From Zopfochytrium polystomum (lineage: Eukaryota > Chytridiomycota > Chytridiomycetes > Chytridiales > Chytridiaceae): 64,000 nucleotides of DNA. Position 1 is the first letter of the stretch. Every line of letters begins with the position of its first letter. Below, in pieces: positions 22,698-35,087 of the stretch. A program made the translations under genes and the position numbers. The notes under the pieces were generated by a model. The model was given only the letters and a program-made list of their open reading frames with translations, did no database searches and was not told the DNA's origin. The stretch covers positions 1-64,000 of the forward strand of contig JAIVFJ010000143.1 in assembly GCA_025765615.1 (NCBI GenBank), given 5' to 3'.

Positions 22698-23450
22698 TGC
22701 AGAATTTTTTACATGAGGGAATGCCTCAAATAGATAAGGTAAGAATGAAAAATAAAAAAGACAAACAAAAGAAGAAGAAGGGAGAAACAGCAAACCCGCT
22801 GCCCAACAGCACGCCTGCAAGCACCAGCAGCAACCCCCCCACGAGCACCATTGGAGGGAGGTGTAGAAAAATAGACTATAACGCCTTGTGGACCGACGCA
22901 CACACCGTTGAGCTGCACAGAATCTGTTCAGAACGTGGAGGTGCTCTGCCGCCAATTCTAACTGTCAAGTACGTCCAGGACACCTTCCCAGCGTTCTACT
23001 CAAAGGTTGCAATCGGTTTTCTTCGAGAAAAAGTCAAAGGTCGGTGTGCGCGACATTCAGCTCGCCTTCTTGCACCACCTGTTACTTACAGTCATTAATT
23101 CCATCTGGCAGCCTGGCAGTGCGTTAACAACACTGAACAAAGAAAGAGAGAGATCAGGCGAGCGGTCACGATATCTCTCGGCGGCCCCCAGACTGAAGCC
23201 GAAACCACTATCAACGACGTCTCTGCTGGTTCACACAAAACTGACTTTGACGACCTTCCAGCCGACCCCACCTCAACTCCAGTTGTTTCCTCAGAGAGCG
23301 AGTCAGATTCCAAAATGTCGCGCAAAAATTCTCCTCAACGGCTGTACAGCAAGCGAAGGCGTGAAGAGTCCTTCCATCAGATTTACAACTATGCAGACGA
23401 CACCAGAGACTACAGAGATCGCACTACTGGTCATGATATCACCAATCACC
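22688..23450 (+). pseudogene. Probable transposon accessory (DNA-binding) ORF
   Basis: A frame from ATG 22688 (or MPQIDKVRMKNKK a little downstream) has a Lys-rich N-terminus, a Ser/Thr/Pro linker and a compact block, RKIDYNALWTDAHTVELHRIC...FPAFYSKVAIGFLREKVKG, then stops at 23096. A second block in another frame, KREIRRAVTISLGGPQTEAE...SSESESDSKMSRKN (about 23140-23330), looks like its acidic/basic tail. A GT...AG intron at about 23038-23091 or a frameshift could join them. Its head-to-head position against the transposase fits the accessory protein of Harbinger elements, but a Myb/SANT fold is only inferred. Confidence 0.4.
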
Positions 23451-23983
23451 ACAGTTGGTCGATGGGAAATCGTCATCCTCTTCACGCTCAACTCGACGTC
23501 CTTCGTCGACCTCCTCGGCCGCATCACCATCCTCGTCATCGTCATCGGCACCCTCGGCATGGGCACCGCCATGCTCACTGTCTCGATCGTCGGCATCACA
23601 ACAGAGGCGAACGGCTCGCTCAACCAGTCGGGAACCGGCATTGGGCTCGTGTCCATGTTCTTCGTCTTCATCTTCTTCTACAAGCCGTCCTGGGGTGCGA
23701 CCGTGTGGATCTACACCAGCAAGATCTTCCCACTGGCCGTCCGTGCTCAGGCCGTCGGCATCGCGTCGCAGACGCAGAACGTTGCGTCCGTCACCTTCAG
23801 CTACCTCTCAGCAACCTCGGGTAGAGAACGTTCTTTGTGTTTATGGCGAGCAGCTACTTTATCGCGGCGATCTGCTACTTTTTCTGCCCCGAGACGAAAG
23901 GTATTACGCTCGAAGACATGGACGCACAGTTGGATGGTAAGGCACCCGAAGTTGCGGTCATCCAGGACGAAAAGAACGTCTGA
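23450..23983 (+). pseudogene. C-terminal half of an MFS sugar transporter
   Basis: The frame WEIVILFTLNSTSFVDLLGR, then two helices, then FIFFYKPSWGATVWIYTSKIFPLAVRAQAVGIASQTQN matches helices 7-11 of sugar porters, including the conserved PxxWxYxxEIFP-type region and a loop 10 motif. About 23805 the frame shifts, passes a TAG, and resumes as RTFFVFMASSYF...FCPETKGITLEDMDAQ (the PETKG motif), ending at 23981-23983. The N-terminal six helices are absent. The left edge coincides with the end of the transposon accessory ORF, so the transposon probably truncated the gene. Confidence 0.75.
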
Positions 23984-24457
23984 AAAAGAGCGCCTGGCCG
24001 TAGTTGTGCGAAGTGTTTTATAATTTTTTCTTCTTGGCCTTGTTCCTCGTAGAGAACTCAGTTAGCCTCTTCAACCGTCGCTGAGTCTTCCACTTTTTTT
24101 TTTGTGCCCTATACGTGATACCGGAAGCCACTCAGCCACACACACCAGCGAGACGTACGAGCAATTCCGTTGTACCAAAACTGGGGATGCGGCATCACGT
24201 GTATCCACTTTGCATGTTGTTTCGAATCGAACCGGTTTTGAGTCCCAACAAATGAAGAAAACGAAGGCAGAAGAAAAAAAGGGTGCGGAATGGAACAAAT
24301 ATTTGAGCGAAGAAGAAAAACGCGACGTGTCGACGCGAAAAGGGAGCTGTCAAAAAATTCAGGTGCCTTTCACAGCGCCCGCATACGCACTTAGTGCCTT
24401 GCTAAAAGGCTGATAATATTTTCCCCTCCCTCCTCACCACGCTGATCAGAAACCATT
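23984..24457. other. Upstream region of the Cache receptor, duplicated at 26950-27239
   Basis: The block around GATGCGGCATCACG...TTTCGAATCGAACCGGTTTT (about 24187-24240) recurs as GATGCGGCATCATG...TTTCGAGATCACATCGGTTTT (about 26957-27012). This shows that the promoter was copied along with the receptor gene. Confidence 0.6.
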
Positions 24458-26448
24458 ATGAGTCTCACTGGTTCGACGACCCCGGTGACGGCGGCCTCCT
24501 CCCCAGCGTCGCCCATTGCGCAAGGGCCAAAACAGTCTTGGTTTCGCCTTCCCCTGTTCCTGGTGATCGTAGCTGTGATTTTTGGCACCACAGCAATCGT
24601 AAGTGGAAGATATTTGGCGCGTAAGCGCGAGAAAACCCCCTACTTTGCTGAACGCGTCGCGCGACCAGTTTGCGAGTGGGCCGGTGAACGATTACACTAA
24701 AAATGAAACTTTTTACCTCTCAATTTGCCAGGTTGGCGGCGTCGTTGGGTACATGACCATTTCCCAGGCCAAGGCGACCGCCCTCACTATTGCTGACGAA
24801 ATTCAAACCGTGAGCCTTCATTCGCAGCCTCATCAAGTACTGACGAACAACATTCCTTTTCGTTGGCCAGTCGTTCATGGAATCCGCGAACTCAACTGTT
24901 CGCACAATGCTACGCACCACGATTGATCTGACTGCTCTCCAAGCATCAGACCTTGATATGGTCGAGTAAGTTTGAAAGAGAATTACAAACACGGACACTG
25001 AAGCAAGTTAAAAAATAGCTTTGTCGCGAACGGACCCCCTTACAATTGGTTGAATCAATCCAAAGTGTAAGCAACCGCAGCGCTGAAGAAGCAAAATTGA
25101 CGTTGTTGCTTCGTGATTGATAGAATCAGCCGCTTCTTTCAGCGATCCGTTCTCTTTCCTTTTGTAGCGATCTCGGGCATGTACTTTGCTCCAAAAGCAA
25201 ACGGATCTCAAGCATTTATTGGTGTTTCTCCGTCCACAATGGAAATAGACTGCCAAGACGATTCACTAAACAATAGCTTTTGGGTAAAGGAATCAACGAA
25301 CACTCTTCGTTGACCTCGAATTCCTTCTGTGATCTTCCGCTTACCTTCTCCTTTTTCTTCTTACTTATTTTCAAGTTTATACCAGTAACGAGTGTCAACG
25401 ACGTCGGAAAGCTCACCTTTGCTCCCCCAAAATTCCGCATCAAGCCGCACTTGGCAGCCGTACTTACAACCGCTGTGAATGGATTCTGGAGACCCGATCG
25501 AGCGGCCGGTCCCAACACATTCATCCTTGCATTCAACATTCCGGTGTGGAAGGGACGTTTTCCATTCAAAACACCCCCGTCGGAACCACCAGCGGCTTCG
25601 TTCTTTTCCCTTCTCACCGTCCGCTCCCTGGACGAATACCTGCAAAAAATCCCCATGACCCCGAACGGCGTCCTCGCACTCGTCCACGGCGACAACGGCA
25701 TGATGTTCGGCGCCACAACGCCAAACATCTCCGAGGCCTGGCCGAACCAGTACCCCGCCATTGGCAACCCCAACCCGCTCGTGTCTGCAGCCGCCGCCGA
25801 GATCGTGCGCCGCTATTCGACGTTGGACCCCGCCGTCAATGGCACGGCCGCGATCAGCGGCATCGCCGACAGGACGGGCAAGAGCTTCTCGTTTTCCTTC
25901 GCCGGCGACACCGTCTACTGCAACACGGCGTGGATCGTCGACACGTCCGCGAACCTGGCGCTGTTGCTGGTCCTCGCGGTTCCGTCCAGCGACTTTTTAG
26001 GCCCTGTCAACGTTACGATCAGAAACACTATCATCTTTGTCGCCGTGTTTTGCGTGTTCGCCCTCCTGCTCGGCGTGCTGCTGTCCTGGGCGTTGGTCAG
26101 CCCGCTGAGGAGAGTAGTGGTCTCTATCGAAAAGGTAAAAGGTTTTTCTTGTCGCTAGAATGGGAATAAGCAACTGAAAGAAATCGAACCGTTTCTTTCT
26201 TTATTGGAAAACTTCTTGCACCAACGCTGTGTAAAACAACCGCGGACGTGAATTCCAAGGCCACGAAATTCGACTTCAGCACGCTGCAGAGCGACGTCGC
26301 TGCGGGCCACTCGTGGATCGTCGAAATCGCCAAGTTGGAGGGATCGTTCTTCACGATGTTGAAAAAGTTTGCCGAGGCCGTGCGGTCCAACAAAGCGCTG
26401 GTCACGGGCGGCGCGAGCACCCAAAGGAAGTCGATGGCAAAAGAGTAG
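24458..26448 (+). CDS. Two-helix Cache-type receptor, no catalytic domain
   Basis: Seven exons join in phase: 24458-24598, 24732-24809, 24871-24965, 25019-25066, 25124-25283, 25376-26134 and 26260-26448, giving about 489 residues. The N-terminus is Ser/Thr/Pro-rich, followed by a transmembrane helix (FLVIVAVIFGTTAIVGGVVGY). An extracellular region of about 330 residues has the look of a double-Cache sensor (FVANGPPYNWLNQS, MTPNGVLALVHGDNGMMFGA, AWIVDTSANLALLLVLAVP). A second helix (IIFVAVFCVFALLLGVLLSWAL) leads into a HAMP-like SPLRRVVVSIEKV. The last exon encodes a signalling-helix-like segment (KLEGSFFTMLKKFAEAVRSNKALV) and stops. In related chytrid proteins such sensors usually precede a cyclase or kinase; none follows here. 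It is probably a plasma-membrane small-molecule sensor, and it could be a natural short form or a truncated receptor cyclase. Confidence 0.8.
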
Positions 26449-27239
26449 GAGAGCGAGTGCGCAGCGATGCGAACAAGAAAGAGTATGGACAACGTCGAGG
26501 TGTGCAATAAAAAGGGCGGTCCCTGTGAGAAATAAACTGAATGTGAAAACAATTGCCTGGTCTAATAAAAGAGATAAACATCCTGCATCGTTTCGTGGAA
26601 ATTTTCTCGGTCTCCTCGTCCACCTTCTCTTTGGGCTGCCCTCGCTGCCCTGGCCGAGGCGCGAACGCCCACCCGCGTAACAGTGGCTCTTACACTTTTG
26701 TCTTAGCAGGGAGGGTTTCCTTCACCCATGGCTTTCAATAGGATTGTTTCTAGTTTCTCTTGCCCTTACTATTCCCTACCCTCTATGATAGTACGTTTGT
26801 GCCAAGGGCAACTGGAACGCAAGACCCTCTTTCCACTGATCGCTGAATAACCAAAAGTCGCCAAAAGTGAACAAGTTGACACTGCAAATATTTGTTTGGG
26901 GGAGAGGAAAGGAAAGGACAGTAAGACCAACTACGAATCCAGCGACAAGGAACTGAGGATGCGGCATCATGCGTGCCCACTTCGCATGTCGTTTCGAGAT
27001 CACATCGGTTTTCACTGAGCTGTCAAAAAAACGCTAACCATTCAACCTCACAAAGAGGGCAGCTGAAATTTGACGTTGCCACGCTTTGGTTAAAACAAAA
27101 TGAAGTGGATAAAGGAGTAAAAAAAGTCAGAACGTCGCACATGGGAAACCGCAGCAGTCAAAAACTTTTCTAGTAGTTTTCATAGTGTCCGCAGATTGAT
27201 CCAGATGAAATAATATTCCCCCTTCGATCGGAATCCACG

Positions 27240-28215
27240 ATGAGCTTCACAGGTTCGACGACCCCCGTGAGAGGGACTTCCTACCCAACGTCGCCACTGG
27301 TACAAGGCCCAAAGCGGTCATGGATTCGCCTTCCTCCGTTCCAGGTGATCGCAGCTGTGATTTTTGGCACCATGGCAATTGTAAGTGCAAAATGTTGGCT
27401 ATCTTGCCTTTTCGTGCCTAAGCGCGGGAAAAACATCCGTTTTGCTCAACGCGACGGCTGCAACGCGACTAGCGCGTCCATGTCGGGCCGTTGATCGACT
27501 TCGCTAAAAAATGAAACTCTTTATCTCTCAATTTGCCAGGTCGGCGGTGTCGTTGGCTACATGACCACCTTCCAGGCCAAAGCGACCGCTCTAACTATTG
27601 ATGAAGAAATTCCAACGGTGAGTTTGGGAATTTCGCCCTTCGCAGCCTTGTCGAATTCTGAAGAGTTATATTCATTTACGCAGTCGTTCATGGAGTCCGC
27701 CAACTCGACGTCCGCACAATGCTACGCACCACGATCGATCTGACTGCTCTCCAAGCATCAAACCTTGATATGGTCGAGTAAGTTTGGGTGAGAATTGCAT
27801 ACACGGACACTGAAGGAAGTTAAAAAAAATTAGCTTTGTGGCGAACGGACCCCCGTGCAATTGGTTGGATCAATCCAAAGTGTAAGCAAGTGCGACAAAG
27901 TAGAAAGAAATTAACGCTTATGCTTCGTGATTGATAGGTCGGCCGCTTCTTCTTCTTTCAGCGATCCTTCTTTTCCCTTTTGTGCGATCTCGGGTCAATG
28001 GGTCTCAAGCATTTATGGCGGTCAAGATAGTCGTCCTGAGCATGGCGATCGTCCTGTCCCTGCTCTGGGCGTTGCGTACGCCAAGCTCCATTGTAAAGCG
28101 TGGTCTCGAAGGGCCCCGCCGGACCCGGGGTGCCTGCTTTTACTCGCGGTGCCTCGCCAACGGACTGCAACCTCCGCCGCCGCTCCACAGCCGCCCGGTT
28201 CCCGCCCGCTGAGGA
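27240..28215 (+). pseudogene. Duplicated Cache receptor, truncated and frameshifted
   Basis: Exons 27240-27380, 27540-27617 and 27684-27777 match the first three exons of the receptor at 24458, with the same lengths and intron positions. One base is missing in the third (ACGTCC against ACTGTTC at about 27708), ending the frame after SANSTSAQC. Later introns and exon pieces are recognisable up to CAAGCATTTATGGCG at about 28020. There the sequence switches to unrelated GC-rich DNA with a hydrophobic stretch (VVLSMAIVLSLLWAL). The central Cache domain and second HAMP part are absent. Confidence 0.8.
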
Positions 28216-28590
28216 GCAAGACTTCCGTTCGCTAGAGGACGAGCAGGAGAACGCCGCGCGAGGCTGGTGCCCAAGTTTGCGACGCTGTAGACCCTGCGTA
28301 CTACATTGGCCGCTCACGGTGTTGGGTCTCGTGCCGCAGCGGTCATGTATCAAGCCGGCTTGCTTTCGCCCTAAAGCCTGCGGGCTCTCGGGCCTGGGGA
28401 TGAGCAAACCAAGAGGAATCGTTGACCAAGCGAACGAAAAAACGAGGTTGCTTGTGTTTGCAATGTTTGTTTTTTTGTTGGAACGTTAAATATACATATA
28501 TAGATATATGCCATCGCGTGCGCCAAGGACACAGTCGGCGACACATTTCCAGGTCGGGTCGCCGCCCAACGTCACTGACACGCAACCACG

Positions 28591-28625
<35 letters not shown>

Positions 28626-29277
28626 GATCTCGGCTTTCGGCGAGGCAATCGTCAAGTCTAATACAGGGAAGCGACTGGGCCCCACACGTGAGACCGGCAG
28701 ACAGAAAGACCCTCCAGGCGATCGAGAGATCAGCTGAACGGAGAGTGTTTCCCTCGAAAGAAAAAAAATAAAAAATTCCCACAGAAAGAACCGAAAGGAT
28801 TTTGCCGAACGTGCCTTTCCGTTCGCAATTTTAGGCCTATTTTGGAACTTTTGTTTTTTTTTGTTTTTTTTTTCGTTTGTTTCAAATTGGATAAATTGCA
28901 GCTATGGGTTAATTTACATGCAGTAATATTAATATTAGATTGAATGTCAACAACTACAATATGTCAACAATCAAACAAACAAACAAGAAAACAACCAACA
29001 AACAAACAACTCTTTTTCGACGACGTCAAATCCGCGAGTTAGGTAATGATTGCGTGCACCAATGAATTGATTGGATTGTTTGGATGATTGCCCCCCTTGA
29101 TTGCTGATTGCTGTGTTGAATCTGCCCGTTGGGAACGATTTCAAGAAATACAAAAAAAACAAAAAAAAAATTTTCATTTTTGTTTCCCGATTGAAACTGA
29201 CTGCCACGGAAAAGGGGCCTCGCATTAATTGTGATGCATCCCAAAGAAGATTTGTTTGCAAAGAAAAGAAGAGCGAG

Positions 29278-29334
<57 letters not shown>

Positions 29335-29925
29335 GTCGGTGCAGCTTAGCTCCCATGCATTTCAAAAAAAAATACGCAAGCGTCTCCAGACACACTAATT
29401 TGTTGGTCTGTCTATCCGTCTGGAGGGTGCAGAGGCAGCAAGAGACACCCAGCATCGGGAGTCCGACGGTCTTCCTGAGAGGCGTGTCTGTTGTGAGAAA
29501 GTACCGACCCAAGGAGCAGGCGGCAGACAGACAACGTATCAGCAGACCAGCAGACAGACAGACAAACAGTCGTTCACACAACAAGACTAGCGGACAGACA
29601 GACCCGCCGAACCTGCTTTGCACACGCACACACACACACAACAACACACACACACACACTGCTGCCACGCAAGCTCGTTGATAGAGAATAAAATAAAAAT
29701 TTCGTCTACTCGCTCGTGTTCGTTCTCTCTGACGTTTCTCACGCTCTGACTGACGTTCTGACTGGCTCTCACGCTCTCACACGCTCTCACGCTCTCACGC
29801 TCTCACGCTCTCACGCTCTCACGTTCTTCACGCTCTGTCCAGCACCACCGCAACAACTACCCACCGCCACTAAAAAGCAAAGCCAGCTTATATCGTCGCT
29901 ACGGCCGCCGCACCAAAGCGTGCAG
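28216..29925. other. Gene-free stretch with homopolymer and simple repeats
   Basis: Contains an A34 run (28591-28624), several T runs, a GA tract (29278-29332), CA tracts and an ACGCTCTC minisatellite (29766-29830) just upstream of the Zn2Cys6 gene. This last part is probably its 5' leader and promoter. No RNA gene was seen. Confidence 0.5.
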
Positions 29926-32900
29926 ATGGGAACGGCAACACAAGCAACACCACCAACGGCTGCAACAACAACAACAACCACACAAGCCCCCCCACCCGCG
30001 ACGATGACAATGCCTACGGCGAGCTTCCACCACCAGCAGCAGCATCATCAGCCGCAGCAGCAACAGCATCTCCATCTGCAGCACCTGCAGGAGCAACAAC
30101 AGCAACAGTACCACCTGTCCCAACAGCAGTTGCAGCCGCAGCCGCTTCCTGCGCCATTTCAGATCAACCTCTCTGCCGGTGCCGCTGCCGCTGCCACCGC
30201 CCCTGCCCCACCGTCTGCTGTCGACCCCCACCCTCAAATGCTGGTAGATCCAGCGACTGCCGCAATGCAGACAGGTTTTCCTACTACTCTGGCCTTTCCC
30301 TTTCCGGCACCCTGGCCATCGTCCTCGGCATCGTCCTCTGCCTCCACGTCCATCCCACGGAGCGGAACAACACGTCCTTCCGGGAGTAATAACAACGGGC
30401 CACCACTCAGCTCCAGAATCCAAGTTGCCCTTCCGCAGCCGCCAGCACCATCCCTGCCTTCACAGCAGCAGCAGCAGCAACTGTTCGACATTCAGTTTTC
30501 GAACTTTGGCTGGACGCCCTCCGATCCATCGGCGTCGCCGGCGGAAACACTACCACCTTTGTTATCATCGTCAACTCCATCTTCCTCGTTGCCCTCTTTG
30601 TCCACCTCGTCATCGTCGTCGTGGTCGTCGTTGTCGACTGCAACTACAACACCTAGCTTGCAGGGGGTGGCGCTGACGCCGCCATCGACCCAAATCGCGC
30701 GACGATGGTGGGTGGGGAGGGCGCCCCTCGCTATCTCCAATTCGAGACTCTCACCGCCATCCCCCACCTCCCCCACCTCCCCACCTTTCCCACCAGGTCC
30801 TGCGAAGCTTGCCGCCTCCGCAAGCGCAAGTGTGACGGGGTGCGCCCGCGGTGCGGGTTCTGCGCGAAAAAGAGCTCGGCCGATCCGTGCGTGTTCCTTG
30901 GTGCGCGCGTGCGCACGGACGTGGAGCTGAGCCGCCAGAACCAGATGGAGATTGCGGAGAAGCGGCAGAAGTGGCAGGCAATGCTAGGTGAGTTTTGTCG
31001 ACTTTCTTCTACCTCTCCTTTTTATTACGGTGATTGCCCACGTCTTATCATTCACCACTCTGCCACGACCAGGCAAGGTGGACCCCGAGCGGCACGTCAC
31101 CCCCGCCGCTACCGCCGCCACGACCACGGTCACTTCGACCCCACTCGACGGCATGCTGCAGCAAATGAAAATGCACAGCATCATCCCGCCTACCGCTGGC
31201 GCTTCTTCATCAGACTCACCGCCGCCGTCTACCTCCTCGTCGTCCTCGTCGTCCTCGTCCCTGCCGCCGCGGCCTGGCGCCGACAGCTGCGAGGAGGGCC
31301 TGCTCGTCGACGCTTTCTTCCACACCGCAAACATGCCCTTCCCCATCGTCCACCGCCAGTCGTTCGTGCACAACTACGCCATAGTCTCGGCTTTCCTAAA
31401 GTTCGTATTTACAAAATTCTTTATTTGCTAACACCAACCACACCAAACATGCACAGAGCCGCCGTCTGCGCAATGGGCGCGAGCACGCCGACGTTCATGG
31501 CCCTCCCAAAGGCCGTCATGCTGCACTACTACTCGTTCGCGCGGGCGCAGTCGCTCGAGAGCGGCTGCGTCGAGACGCCGTCGCTGGAGGGCGTACAGGC
31601 GCTGCTGATCCTTTCGGTGCTGTCGCACTGTTGAGTTTTGATTTTATTTTATTTTTTTTTTTTTTCAGGGGCGCCCTCTCTTCTTTCGAACCCTCAGGAA
31701 GACACGATACTTCCACTTAAAACACTTCCCCCTCCTTTCTTTTGTACTTGCTTGCAATAGTGATCGGGAAATTAAAGGCCGCGCGGATCCAGCTGGGGAT
31801 GGCCTGCCAAATGGTATGTTCGTCTCTTGCGAAAACTTGTCCACCTAAAGCTCACGTTTCCTCCTCTCGCGTTGCCGGAACCAAACAAATTCCGAAAAAA
31901 AAAAAAAAAAGGCCCTCTACCTTCAACTCGACGTCGACCCCGACGACGCCCCACACCTGCAGCGGCTCTCTGCCGTCGAGAAAGAAACACGCCGCAGATG
32001 CTGGTGGACGTGCTACCTCTCCGAGCGCTGTAAGGCCCCGTCCAGCATCCCATTCTCCTTCTCACCCCCAACTAACTCTGCCCCTCCCATCCCCTACTCA
32101 CACAGACGACGCCATCACAACCACGCACCCGCCACTCCTCGGCCCCACCACGACCGTGCGCGCTCTCAGCCGCGACGAGCTCTGGTCCTCTCCAGAGCCG
32201 AACGTCGCCGCGTGCCTCTCCACCCCTCTCCCACACGGCAGCTACCTGCACGCCATGTGCTCACTCTTCGCCGTGCACCTCACGATCCTCAGTTCACGCA
32301 GCGGCGCGTGCGTACCGAGCGAGGGCGTCCTAGAGCCAGACGCTGCCGCGAAGCTCGACGACGTGCCGCCGGAGCGGTTGTGGGCGAGTTTGGAGGCGTG
32401 GCGGGGCGGGTTGCCGGCGGGGCTAGGTGGGGTGGAGGAGGAGGACGCAGGCTGCGAGGGGGGGTGGGAGGCGGTGCTGGCGGCGGCGGAGGGCGGGGTC
32501 GCCGGGGCGCGCGGGGCGGCGTGGCGGTACGTGGGGCCGCTGTACTGCGTGTACTACGCGTCGGTAGTCGCGTTGACGCGGGGCGGGCTCGTACGGGTGC
32601 TCAAAGCCGCTGTCGACGCGTTCGAGGCCGCAGAGGACGACGGGAGGCGGTCTGCTGCGGCGGGGGCTGCAGCCGCCACAGCAGCGGCCGGGGAAGTCGG
32701 CTTCGCGCGCGGGGTGCGCTGCGCTGCGGCGCTGGCGCGGATGGCTGCGGAGATGGGTTCGCGCGGAGTTTTGAGCCCGCCGTTCTGCGCGGGAGCGTTT
32801 GTGCTCGCCGCGGAGCACTTGACGCTTGCGGAGGCGCTTGTGGCCGTCGTGACGTCCCCCAGGGTTCGCCGGGAGCTTGGGTTGTCGGTGGGCACGGGGG

Positions 32901-33412
32901 AGGTGTCGTCGCTGCGGGACGGGCTGCTCCGGTTCTTTGCTCAGCAGCGGGCGGGGCGGCCGGTGTTTGCGCCGTCGCTGGAGCTGTTTGCGAGGCTGCG
33001 GGACGGGGATTGGTCGTACTTTGCGGCGGCGGCGGAGGCCGCGGCCGCGGACGAGGCCGAGGCGGCGAAGGGTGGCGGTGGCGGTGGTGTCGGTGGTGGT
33101 GGTGGGGACGCCGGTGCGGCGACGGCGTCGGCGACGGTGCGCGCGCTGGCGGTCGGGGCGGCGCCGGCGGCGGAGGGCGAGACGATGGCGGAGGCGGCGG
33201 AGCGGGCGTGGCGGCTGGGGTACCCGTGGAACCGGTGTCGCAAGATATTTGGGCTGCTGCGGCGGGTGCGGGAGGCGGCGGCGGAGGTGGCCGTCATGGC
33301 CGCTGTTGCGGGTGGCGGCCGCAGGGGAGGCGGCGGCTCGGATGCGGGGGAGGCCGGGGACCGGAAGAAGACCTCCGCGGCGGATTCCGATGCGTCGCAG
33401 GGTCGGTCTTAA
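29926..33412 (+). CDS. Zn2Cys6 fungal-type transcription factor
   Basis: Seven exons join in phase: 29926-30707, 30797-30987, 31073-31400, 31457-31629, 31761-31813, 31912-32029 and 32106-33412, giving 983 residues. The N-terminus is Gln/Pro/Ser/Thr-rich, as in activation domains. The binuclear zinc cluster sits at about residue 262 (CEACRLRKRKC...C..C........C; six Cys, with RLRKRK basic loop), followed by a short linker and a coiled-coil-like EIAEKRQKWQAML. The middle region, LVDAFFHTANMPFPIVHRQSF through PSLEGVQALLILSVLSH and AARIQLGMACQM to RRRCWWTCYLSER, is the fungal-specific regulatory domain. The GC-rich last exon is Ala/Gly-rich. It should be nuclear and bind CGG-type half sites. Its targets are unknown, and no adjacent metabolic genes suggest a pathway. 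Confidence 0.9.
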
Positions 33413-34020
33413 CCTGGCGGCGGAGTGGACTTTGGTCACGGGACTGCTGCCACGGGAGTCGGAGGGCGCGCACGGCTCCGAGGGTGTACTGGAAGGTAGT
33501 TTGTGGACGAACTTGAATGAAGAGTGGCCACAGAAGGTGGCCGCGGGGGGCACGGACTGGACATCGGCTGTTCAGCATTTGTCAAAAGCAGCTGAAACAG
33601 TTTTAATAATAGCTTCATAAGTGTCAACGCAAGAACTGTTCGCTTTACAAACTGGTGCTCTACCATTTGGCCAACTCATTGCGCTCTTGCACGTCCCACG
33701 AGTTGGGATGTTTCTCGCGAAACACAGCGTTGGACATGCAACCGTTTGGGTCATTCTTTCGTGAGGGGAGAAACCTTACCTTCACTAAAATCAAGTGCTC
33801 CTACGCGATTTTCATCCGTGTAACCTTTAAAAAAAAAATAATCATGTGAGAAAAGAATACTTCACGATGTCCGGAGTGGGATGACCCTTAGCGTGTATGT
33901 AAATCCACGCACCCACAGGAGCCGCGTGAATTGTTCTGCAGCGCTCCGCCGCATTTACGTGCGGTACATCTTTCCTCCGTTTTACGGCTCTTAGGGCAAT
34001 AAAAGTGGTAAGTTGAAAAC
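33413..34020. other. Downstream of the Zn2Cys6 gene, no gene recognised
   Basis: Only short shadow frames are present. The A/T-rich part near 33825-33840 may hold the polyadenylation region. Confidence 0.4.
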
Positions 34021-34090
34021 GGGGGTAATTAGTAGTAGATAGGTCGCCTTGCATGCGAGATGCCGTGCTTTCGCGACTTCGTCTTCCCTT
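34021..34090 (+). pseudogene. Decayed copy of tRNA-Ala(TGC)
   Basis: GGGGGTA at the 5' end, GTAGTAGATAG, and CTTGCATGCGAGATGCCGTG correspond to the tRNA-Ala at 35088. The D-stem is altered, the T-stem/loop (CTTTCGCGACTTC) no longer pairs, and the 3' acceptor strand is lost. Confidence 0.75.
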
Positions 34091-35087
34091 CTTTAAATTG
34101 AAGCGCCGCTTGAAACAAAAGTAGGCAACCGAGAAAAAGCAGCGCCAACGAGCGCGTCGCAAGCGCATCGCCAGCGGCAGCGGGCTGGAGCTGACCACGA
34201 TTCAGTCCATCGCGAGGAAGTGGGAATGTGGGTCCTTGCAACAAAGTGCACCCAGCGCCCACGGGACAAGATGCGTGGTGTGGAGCGAGAAGAGCGAACG
34301 TGCACGGTTCAGGTTGCGTAATGCAAGTGCTGCTCTGGAAAACTGGAGAGAAGAACTGATGAAGAACTGAGCAAGAGCGGAGAATAAATGCAAAAACACA
34401 GACTGGGGAAGTAACATTCAACTAGGAGAAAGTAAAGGGAAACAATAAGAAAAAAACAACGCGGGAGAAACGGGAAAACGACAAAACAAGGAGGAACAGA
34501 GAAATGACTCAAAAGCCTCGGAGGGAAATTCAGAAACAGGTCAGAGGAGAAACTCGGACAAAGAAGGACGAAACGTCACAGGGAACTATTCATTTGTTCG
34601 GGGAACAAGCCTCCCGGTCGCCAGCAACGCGTCCACACTCATCCGGTGGCTTTCCTCGACCATCGTTTTAAGTCTTAAAGTGACCAGTCAGTAAAAATGG
34701 GATTATCGCTTTTCAGTAATATCCCAAAGACCCACTTGAAAGGAAGTCCCTTTGGAGTTGAAAACAAATTGAATTCAACTTTTCTCAGTTTGATCCCACT
34801 TGATTCCAAATTGAAATCAAATGGGGGGATTTCGTAATTTGTGTTGCGGAAGAATGGAAAAACTCCAGTCTTGAGCATTTCGTTTTCGGGATATTGCTGT
34901 AATTCACCTTGAAAGAACCGTCGCCGCGGCAAGTCAGGAGCATTGGCCCTCCCGTCTCCCGCACGACGATTGACCCGTTCAAGGGGATCCCGTGACTCAC
35001 AATCAAATGGTCCACAAAGTGTTTTTTTTGACTTCCCCTAATACAGCAGAAGATTAAGGGTTACTGCAACAACACAGTATTGATCAC
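34091..35087. other. Intergenic, no gene recognised
   Basis: Purine-rich plus strand with short open frames that lack family features. It separates the tRNA relic from the intact tRNA gene. Confidence 0.4.

Noticed and set aside
28590..28624. A34 run as a processed-pseudogene or LINE tail
   Set aside because: No retrotransposed coding sequence or target duplication adjoins it. Long homopolymers are common across this window.
32212..33620. Gly/Arg-rich alternate frames in the Zn2Cys6 last exon
   Set aside because: High GC removes stops in all frames. The chosen frame joins upstream exons in phase and continues the regulatory domain.
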